Of a stretch of DNA of 55,386 nt, positions 50,436 through 55,386 are shown piece after piece (positions within the stretch are counted from its first letter, which is position 1; every line of letters begins with the position of its first letter). Below the pieces are notes generated by a model. That model ran no database searches and had not been told where the DNA came from. It saw only the letters and a list, made by a program, of their open reading frames with translations. The DNA comes from Abiotrophia sp965245735. Lineage in GTDB: Bacteria; Bacillota; Bacilli; Lactobacillales; Aerococcaceae. The stretch lies in NCBI GenBank assembly GCA_965245735.1, contig CBDFAX010000011.1, positions 1 to 55,386 of the forward strand, given 5' to 3'. Both the position numbers and the translations under genes were made by a program.

Positions 50436-50452
50436 CTCTCTTCTTTATAATG

Positions 50453-51079
50453 TCATAATGTCGCCAATTTGGCTGCAATCGCTTGTCCTAAAGCTTGATG
50501 ATTTTCCTCGTCCATGTGAACGAAGTCGATATTGGAAGGTTGGGCCACGGTTTTAGCATCTAAGAAGGCTACCCCATATTGGTCGCAAATCCTTTCCAAG
50601 ATATTGGCTAGGTATTCTGATTGCATAATGCCATACTCATCAATTTCCTGGTAGAGGAATTCGGGATGATTCATAAGGCCACGCCCCACCACAATAGGTG
50701 AAACCACCAAAATTTGGGGTGGAGCCTGATGAACCCAGTTAGCAGGATTCTGAATGTATTTAATCATTTCCCCAATACCTAAGGCAATCTGATTGGCGCA
50801 TTTGCCAAAATGACGCTTGAACTCATTGGTCCCCAACATGATGACTACCTGATCCAGCGGAGCATGGGATTGCATGACCATTGGCAAGGCCGTCATGCCG
50901 TGTCGCTCAGGATTCTTATGATCGGGGCTATTGACCGTTCGGCCATTGAGTCCTTCTTCGATCACTTCATCCTCTGGCCGCAAAGCTGCCAAGACACGGG
51001 TCCAGCGCTTGGAGTGACGACTGGCATTAAGGGGATTGAGGCCCCAGGTATTGCTGTCACCAAAACAAAGAATCCGCAT
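50453..51079 (-). CDS. SGNH/GDSL-type hydrolase (arylesterase-like)
   Basis: 208-aa esterase fold. Block I CFGDSNTWG (Ser9 nucleophile), VVIMLGTNEFK (block III Asn) and DFVHMDEENHQALG (block V Asp/His). Sequence resembles the small SGNH arylesterases/acyltransferases of mycobacteria and clostridia. No signal peptide, so cytosolic. Substrate unknown. 9 bp after the rhodanese-like gene. Confidence 0.88.
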   Translation of the reverse strand: MRILCFGDSNTWGLNPLNASRHSKRWTRVLAALRPEDEVIEEGLNGRTVNSPDHKNPERHGMTALPMVMQSHAPLDQVVIMLGTNEFKRHFGKCANQIALGIGEMIKYIQNPANWVHQAPPQILVVSPIVVGRGLMNHPEFLYQEIDEYGIMQSEYLANILERICDQYGVAFLDAKTVAQPSNIDFVHMDEENHQALGQAIAAKLATL

Positions 51080-51088
51080 GCTAGTCGC

Positions 51089-51490
51089 CTACTTTCCTTT
51101 GGCGGTCTTAACCTTACCTGTCCACTCAGTCATCCCACCCTTAAGGATGTAAATGTCGCTATAGCCGTTGCGTTTGAGACGGAAAGCTGCACGTTGGGCG
51201 GTCCCGAAAGCCTCGTCTACTAGGTAAATAGCTTGGTCCTTACGGATTTCCTTGAAGCGCATCTTGAATTGAGAACTTGGGATATTACGCGCCCCTAAGA
51301 TATGACGAGCCTCAAACTCAGCCGCTTCACGAACATCGATTAATTGTCCCTTACGCCCTGCTGCAATCAGGTCTTCTTGCTTAATGGCTTTGGCGGCATA
51401 ACGGCCCATGCCCCACAAGATCCCATAATAGAGGGTGTAAATCACAATAATACTTAATAAAACAACGGTAATAAAATTCAGAATTTGCAT
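51089..51490 (-). CDS. Membrane-anchored rhodanese-like protein lacking the catalytic Cys
   Basis: 133 aa. One N-terminal helix (about 4-26), then a rhodanese domain: LIDVREAAEFEARHILGARNIP (in part, 50-71) and ILKGGMTEWTG at the end. The active-site loop, normally CxxGxRS, reads VDEAFGTAQRAA with Asp92 in the Cys position, so sulfur transfer is not expected. Homologous to YqhL-type proteins beside glucokinase in many Firmicutes. AGGAG upstream; 10 bp after the glucokinase stop. Confidence 0.88.
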   Translation of the reverse strand: MQILNFITVVLLSIIVIYTLYYGILWGMGRYAAKAIKQEDLIAAGRKGQLIDVREAAEFEARHILGARNIPSSQFKMRFKEIRKDQAIYLVDEAFGTAQRAAFRLKRNGYSDIYILKGGMTEWTGKVKTAKGK

Positions 51491-51500
51491 GCTTCTACTC

Positions 51501-52475
51501 CTAGTCCTTATTTAGGGCAAGACGTACTAATTGGGCTGCCCCGATGACCCCAGCATCGTTCCCTAATTCTGCCAAGACAAGCTGGGTGGTGTCTTTAATT
51601 GGCGGGAAGACATATTGATTGAAAAATACTTGGATTTTGTCCAAGAGGAAGGTCCCGGCTGCGGATACCCCGCCACCCACCACAATCTTAGAAGGGTTGA
51701 GGGTATTAGCGATATGAGAACATGCCAAACCTAAATAGCGCGCGAACATATCCACAATATGGTTAGCGAAGAAGTCGCCTTCCTTAGCCGCATCAAAAAT
51801 CAATTTAGAAGAAAGTTCATCGCCATTATCAACGGCTGCCTTAATTGGTGAGTCACCGGCATATTCTTCGGCAAACTTACGGGCTAGGTTGACAATACCA
51901 GTGGCTGAAGCGACTGTCTCCAAGCAACCTGGCTTACCGCAGGTACATGGAATTGGGTCCGTCGTTTCAACCGTGATATGGCCGACTTCCCCAGCTGCCC
52001 CGTTGGCACCGCGCACCATTTGGCCGCCAGAGACGATACCGCCTCCAACACCTGTTCCTAGGGTAAACATGACCACATTGGCTTCGCCATTGCCGGCCCC
52101 TTTCCACTGTTCCCCTAAGGCTGCCACGTTGGCATCATTATCAAGGAAGAAAGGCATATCCAAGGCTGCTTCGAAAGCATCTTTCAGGCGCTGTAAGGTC
52201 CGCCAGTTAAGGTTGAAAGCCCCAATTACCGTCCCCGCTTCTGCATCTACCTTACCTGGTGAACCCATACCAATCCCTAAAAAGTCATCTTTGGTAAGGC
52301 CATAACGTTCCATATGTTCTTGAATGGACTGGATAATGGAAGGCACGATGTGCTTGCCATCCTCTAGGATGTTGGTCCCAATGGTCCATTTTTCCTGAAT
52401 TTCCCCTTCTGAGGAAATAATCGCAAACTTGACGGATGTACCGCCCAAATCAATACCTAAAATTTTCTTTGACAT
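51501..52475 (-). CDS. glk: ROK-family glucokinase
   Basis: Phosphorylates glucose with ATP. 324 aa from ATG 52475 (GGAGTGAGATTT before it; frame open to 52484). ATP loop LGIDLGGTSVKFAI, catalytic LDNDANVAALGE, ROK signature with the zinc cluster CTCGKPGCLETVASATG (about 177-193), GAAGEVGHITVE. Rhomboid-glk-rhodanese order is a common Firmicute arrangement. Confidence 0.94.
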   Translation of the reverse strand: MSKKILGIDLGGTSVKFAIISSEGEIQEKWTIGTNILEDGKHIVPSIIQSIQEHMERYGLTKDDFLGIGMGSPGKVDAEAGTVIGAFNLNWRTLQRLKDAFEAALDMPFFLDNDANVAALGEQWKGAGNGEANVVMFTLGTGVGGGIVSGGQMVRGANGAAGEVGHITVETTDPIPCTCGKPGCLETVASATGIVNLARKFAEEYAGDSPIKAAVDNGDELSSKLIFDAAKEGDFFANHIVDMFARYLGLACSHIANTLNPSKIVVGGGVSAAGTFLLDKIQVFFNQYVFPPIKDTTQLVLAELGNDAGVIGAAQLVRLALNKD

Positions 52476-52486
52476 AAATCTCACTC

Positions 52487-53197
52487 CTAGCGATAGATAA
52501 GGCTATTATTGAATCTAACAATTCCAAAATAAATCAGGCCGGCGCTGATAGCCAGGATGACTAGCAGGACCAAGAGGCGATGCCACCAAGTACGGCGGAA
52601 AGAATGTGGCAGCTGCAAGACATAAGTCAAGCCTAGTCCATAGAAGGCGCCACCCAAGTGGCCAAAAAAGTCAATGCCTGGTGACAGGAAGGAAAAGACT
52701 AAGTTAATCACGATTAAGGCCGCATAGTTCTGGGCTCTTGCACTCAGACTGTAAGAGTCTGGATAGAGATAAGATAAGGCCAAATAACTTGCAAAGAGTC
52801 CAAAGACAGCCCCACTAGCCCCAATCGAGACACTATTAGAAAAGGCAAAGGAGACGATGTTGCCGCCAATTCCCGCTCCTAAACTTAGTAGTAAGAAGCG
52901 CCATTTGCCCATCAGAGGCTCTAATTCTTGACCTAAGAAATAGAAAGACACACTGTTCAAGGCGATATGTTGCAAGTCAGCGTGCAAGAAAACAGCCGTT
53001 ATCAGCCGCCACCATTCATTCTGAAGCACAATCCTAATATTATATTTAGCTCCCAGTAGAATCAAGGCTCGATACCAGTCTATTCCAGTTCGGGTTAAGC
53101 CATAGGTCCCAATAAACATGGCGACACACACTAGTAAAAAGAGGTAAGTCACCCAAGGGCCACGTTGAATTCGGCGCCAGGTTCGTTTGATTTCCAT
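52487..53197 (-). CDS. Rhomboid-family intramembrane serine protease
   Basis: 236 aa, about seven helices. Catalytic Ser128 in GASGAVFG, catalytic His180 in FFGHLGGAFYG, and HADLQHIALN (72-81) supplies the conserved His/Asn pair. Resembles GluP (YqgP) of Bacillus but without its long N- and C-terminal extensions. 11 bp before glk. Confidence 0.94.
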   Translation of the reverse strand: MEIKRTWRRIQRGPWVTYLFLLVCVAMFIGTYGLTRTGIDWYRALILLGAKYNIRIVLQNEWWRLITAVFLHADLQHIALNSVSFYFLGQELEPLMGKWRFLLLSLGAGIGGNIVSFAFSNSVSIGASGAVFGLFASYLALSYLYPDSYSLSARAQNYAALIVINLVFSFLSPGIDFFGHLGGAFYGLGLTYVLQLPHSFRRTWWHRLLVLLVILAISAGLIYFGIVRFNNSLIYR

Positions 53198-53229
53198 AAT
53201 ACCCTCCGTCCTCTAAATCGTTCCCAATT

Positions 53230-53235
53230 ATTATA
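53230..53235 (-). promoter_or_regulatory. -10 element before the rhomboid gene
   Basis: Minus-strand GGTATAATAA in the 58-bp gap after the cyclo-ligase gene; no clear -35. May give extra transcription of rhomboid-glk-rhodanese-SGNH. Confidence 0.35.
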
Positions 53236-53255
53236 CCTTATTTTTGGCTTTTCGC

Positions 53256-53831
53256 CTAGGGCTGATTCAATGAGCGCGCTAACAATAAACGCTCCACTGC
53301 CTGGTCATGCTCCTCCGCCTGCCAAGCCATCTGGTCATAATATTGACAAGGCAAGACCAGACTCAGCGTTGGCGTCTCAATCTGAGCCAAGAGGCGATCA
53401 TAGTAGCCGCCACCAAAGCCAATCCGCTGGCCATCCTCCCGGAAGGCTAGGCCCGGCACAAGCAAAAGGTCTAAGCTAGCCATAGCCACTGCTGGCTCCG
53501 CCTGACTGGGTTGGTAGATGCCACGGAAAACTTGTTCTAAGCTCTCTTGCCCACGATATAGACAGAAATCCAAGCCCCGCTTAGGCATCATACGCGGCAG
53601 GAAAACTTGATAGCCTAAGTCTACCAAAGGGTCTAGCCACTGGGCCGTTGGCACTTCTTCTCCTACACCATAATAAAGGCCAATGCGCTGGTGGCCTTCT
53701 GCCGCCAATAAGGCCAAAAACTGTTGCCATAAATCATCCGTTAACTGCTGACGACTAGAAGCAGGCATCGACTTGAGGGCTGCTAGGGTGGCTTGCCTTA
53801 GGCTAGCCTTTAAATCTGTTACGTTAGTCAT
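53256..53831 (-). CDS. 5-formyltetrahydrofolate cyclo-ligase
   Basis: ATP-dependent conversion of 5-formyl-THF to methenyl-THF. 191 aa; RQATLAALKSMP N-terminal basic/ATP region, FLPRMMPKRGLDF, and the signature LAFREDGQRIGFGGGYYDRLL (in part, about 130-150). Standard family length. AAGGAGG before ATG 53831; usual neighbour of the rhomboid-glk genes in Firmicutes. Confidence 0.94.
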   Translation of the reverse strand: MTNVTDLKASLRQATLAALKSMPASSRQQLTDDLWQQFLALLAAEGHQRIGLYYGVGEEVPTAQWLDPLVDLGYQVFLPRMMPKRGLDFCLYRGQESLEQVFRGIYQPSQAEPAVAMASLDLLLVPGLAFREDGQRIGFGGGYYDRLLAQIETPTLSLVLPCQYYDQMAWQAEEHDQAVERLLLARSLNQP

Positions 53832-53842
53832 AAATGGCCTCC

Positions 53843-54631
53843 TTATTTTAAGCGTACTTCAAAGACATAGGGATAATACTTACCCGTCACATAGAAGCGG
53901 TCCCCTTCAATATGGGCGATGCCATTGAGCACATCAGGCTTACCCCCAGATGTCGACTGAGCTTCTAACTTATGTTCCTTAATCAGCGCAGTGAAGTCGT
54001 ACTGGCTCTCAATGACGCCCGTCTCAGGGTCCAACTTTACAATAAAGGGACTCTGCCAAATATTGCCATAGAGCTTGCCATCGACCAATTCTAATTCATT
54101 AAGCCATTTAATGGGCTTGCCCTGGTCCGTCACTGTTACCTCGCGCTTGAGCTCAAAGTTTTTAGCATCCCGTTCCTGTAACTTAGTGGAGCCATTGGTC
54201 ATCCAGAGACTGTCGCGACTGGCATCATAGGCCAGGCCCCAACCTTCCCCCTCATAGTGGAAGGTTTCCAAAATGGCCAAGGTCTTAGGGTCCCGTTTAT
54301 AGGCTAGGCCTTCTTTGTAGGTAATCTGCCAGACAGCATCCGGTGTCTGCGTTAGTCCTTCACCAAAGACTTGGCGATCTAGTCGATCCTTCACTTCTAG
54401 CTGGCCTGTCTCTAAATTCAAGACACCTACAACAGAATCCCCATACTGGCCTGTTGACATAAGCAATTGGCCTTCAGAGCTTACTTCCAAACCTTGGGTA
54501 AACCAACGGTCATCCCGCTCATATTGCGCAAGCACTTCATAGTCAGCCTGGGGGGCTGCCTCTGCCAACTGATTACTTGCACCTAGAGAAATTAGGGCTA
54601 AAAGCCCCAAAACTAGAGGGTATTTTTTCAT
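53843..54631 (-). CDS. Secreted glutaminyl-peptide cyclotransferase (plant-type)
   Basis: Turns N-terminal Gln into pyroglutamate. 262 aa from ATG 54631; the frame is open to 54763 but the extra residues precede a clear signal peptide (1-25, ending AEA). Five-bladed propeller family features: WFTQGLEV, GDSVVGVLNLETG, EGWGLAYD, WLNELELVDGKLYGNIW and LNGIAH near the end with TGKYYPYVFEV. No Cys lipobox, so released or loosely held outside the membrane. Gap to the cyclo-ligase is 11 bp. Confidence 0.88.
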   Translation of the reverse strand: MKKYPLVLGLLALISLGASNQLAEAAPQADYEVLAQYERDDRWFTQGLEVSSEGQLLMSTGQYGDSVVGVLNLETGQLEVKDRLDRQVFGEGLTQTPDAVWQITYKEGLAYKRDPKTLAILETFHYEGEGWGLAYDASRDSLWMTNGSTKLQERDAKNFELKREVTVTDQGKPIKWLNELELVDGKLYGNIWQSPFIVKLDPETGVIESQYDFTALIKEHKLEAQSTSGGKPDVLNGIAHIEGDRFYVTGKYYPYVFEVRLK

Positions 54632-54648
54632 CTCACTCACTTCCTCAC

Positions 54649-54677
54649 TTGAGTTTCGCTCCATGACTTGATATGAT
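54649..54677 (+). promoter_or_regulatory. Candidate promoter of plsC
   Basis: Plus-strand TTGAGT (54649-54654), 17 bp, TATGAT (54672-54677), in the 79-bp divergent gap before plsC. Confidence 0.5.
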
Positions 54678-54710
54678 GATAGTAACATATATTGAGTGAA
54701 GGAGCCACTT

Positions 54711-55334
54711 ATGCTATATAATTTCTTATTAACTTTTATCCGCTTCATTTTCCGTCTAATCAATGGCCGTGAAGTCGTGCAAGGCTTGGAAAATCTTCCT
54801 AAAGATCAACCCTATATTATTGCCGCAACCCACCGATCTTTGACTGACCCCTTGTTTGTTGCCTTCGAGACCTACCCTCATCAAATCGCCTTTATGGCCA
54901 AGGAAAGTCTCTTCAAGTTCAAGCCACTGGGCTGGCTCTTCCGTAAGGTCAACGTCTTCCCCGTCAATCGCGACAAACCATCGACTAGCACCATCAAGCA
55001 CGCAGTTAAGATTATGAATGAAGATGGCAAGATTCTAGGGATCTTCCCTTCCGGCTCTCGTCATACCACTGAGATTAAGGGCGGGACAGCCTTCATCCAA
55101 AAGCTCAGCAAACAAGCCATCGTACCTTGTGCCATCCAACCACCTATCGGCTTCAAGCAATTTTTCTTGCGCCGTCGTTGTAAAATTGCCTTTGGTGCCC
55201 CAATTCCTTACCAAGAAGGCGTCAAGTACGACAAGGACAAGTTAGCTCAAATTGATGCCCAACTGGCTGAAGAATTCGCCAAATTAGACCATCAACTAGA
55301 TCCTAACTATCACTACCAACCACGCAAAAAATAA
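54711..55334 (+). CDS. plsC: 1-acyl-sn-glycerol-3-phosphate acyltransferase (PlsC family)
   Basis: Makes phosphatidic acid from lysophosphatidic acid at the membrane. 207 aa from ATG 54711 (GAAGGAG 8 nt before; an earlier GTG at 54696 lies upstream of that site). N-terminal helix, then block I ATHRSLTDP (HX4D), block II VNVFPVNRD, block III IFPSGSRHT and block IV. The EGTR-type block III here reads SGSR. Only plus-strand gene in the window; ends at a palindromic terminator. Confidence 0.93.
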   Translation: MLYNFLLTFIRFIFRLINGREVVQGLENLPKDQPYIIAATHRSLTDPLFVAFETYPHQIAFMAKESLFKFKPLGWLFRKVNVFPVNRDKPSTSTIKHAVKIMNEDGKILGIFPSGSRHTTEIKGGTAFIQKLSKQAIVPCAIQPPIGFKQFFLRRRCKIAFGAPIPYQEGVKYDKDKLAQIDAQLAEEFAKLDHQLDPNYHYQPRKK

Positions 55335-55342
55335 GCTCGTCC

Positions 55343-55384
55343 ACTCCCATTATATCATATATGATATAATGGGAGTTTTTTTAC
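55343..55384 (+). terminator. 34-bp palindromic terminator of plsC
   Basis: Perfect 34-bp palindrome (55343-55376), outer arms ACTCCCAT/ATGGGAGT around the core TATATCATATATGATATA, followed by seven T. The core is identical to that of the palindrome at 36072-36097. Confidence 0.85.
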
Positions 55385-55386
55385 CC

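Noticed and set aside
49779..50450. 223-codon plus-strand open frame
   Set aside because: It is antisense to the Y-polymerase and YolD-like genes, which have clear family motifs; no promoter or ribosome site.

Overview
The window looks like chromosome from a low-to-moderate GC Gram-positive of the Lactobacillales. Strong AGGAGG-type ribosome sites, TTGACA/TATAAT promoters, an LPXTG surface protein, PyrR attenuation, DnaD, a UPF0223 protein, L. casei-type thymidylate synthase and choline-decorated teichoic acid genes all fit. Teichoic acid choline genes together with an Efe/Tat iron operon and GC in the mid-40s by eye suggest Aerococcaceae (Abiotrophia-like); that placement is inference and weak. 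Nearly every gene is on the minus strand; only the last one (plsC) is on plus. I see no tRNA, rRNA, IS element, prophage or CRISPR array.

Layout, left to right (transcription mostly right to left). 1-2.5 kb: edge of an LrgA/CidA-type gene, then a four-gene unit of two small membrane proteins, an RsmJ/YpiP-like methyltransferase and gpmA. 2.6-4.2 kb: amino-acid importer (permease and binding protein, no ATPase) behind an operator-rich promoter. 4.3-9.1 kb: tightly overlapping efeO-efeB-efeU-tatC-tatA iron/Tat operon. 9.2-13.6 kb: ABC-F factor, thyA, folA, proline iminopeptidase. 13.6-15.4 kb: ABC exporter half-transporter. 15.4-21.8 kb: phosphocholine/teichoic acid block (licA-type fusion, licB, licC, then tarI, tarJ, licD). 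21.8-26 kb: DUF956 protein, DnaD, TypA, inositol-phosphatase-like protein, UPF0223 protein. 26-34.9 kb: pyrimidine operon pyrR-B-C-carA-carB-pyrF-E with two PyrR-binding RNA sites. 34.9-36 kb: LPXTG surface protein. 36-41 kb: pyruvate dehydrogenase operon pdhA-B-C-lpdA. 41.4-45.4 kb: oligopeptide importer oppB-C-D-F without oppA. 45.6-47.2 kb: tgt, yajC. 47.3-48.6 kb: RclA-like flavoprotein. 48.7-50.4 kb: SOS-controlled yolD-like/umuC-like pair. 50.4-54.6 kb: secreted glutaminyl cyclotransferase, 5-FTHF cyclo-ligase, rhomboid protease, ROK glucokinase, Cys-less rhodanese, SGNH hydrolase. 54.7-55.4 kb: plsC and a palindromic terminator.

How genes work together. The lic/tar block makes CMP-type precursors for a choline-bearing teichoic acid: LicB imports choline, the LicA domain phosphorylates it, LicC makes CDP-choline, TarJ/TarI make CDP-ribitol and LicD transfers phosphocholine. 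The Efe proteins take up iron; EfeB carries a twin-arginine signal and its exporter TatAC is in the same operon. ThyA and FolA are the classic dTMP/folate pair.

The most interesting non-textbook signals are (i) two copies of GTTCA-N5-TGAAC flanking the promoter of the licA-type gene, whose product begins with a winged-helix domain and contains a nucleotidyltransferase domain with degenerate catalytic motifs, suggesting a self-regulating choline sensor/kinase; (ii) two long perfect palindromes at 36072-36097 and 55343-55376 sharing an 18-bp core but with different, still fully paired outer arms; and (iii) an operator-like repeat cluster on the amino-acid importer promoter.
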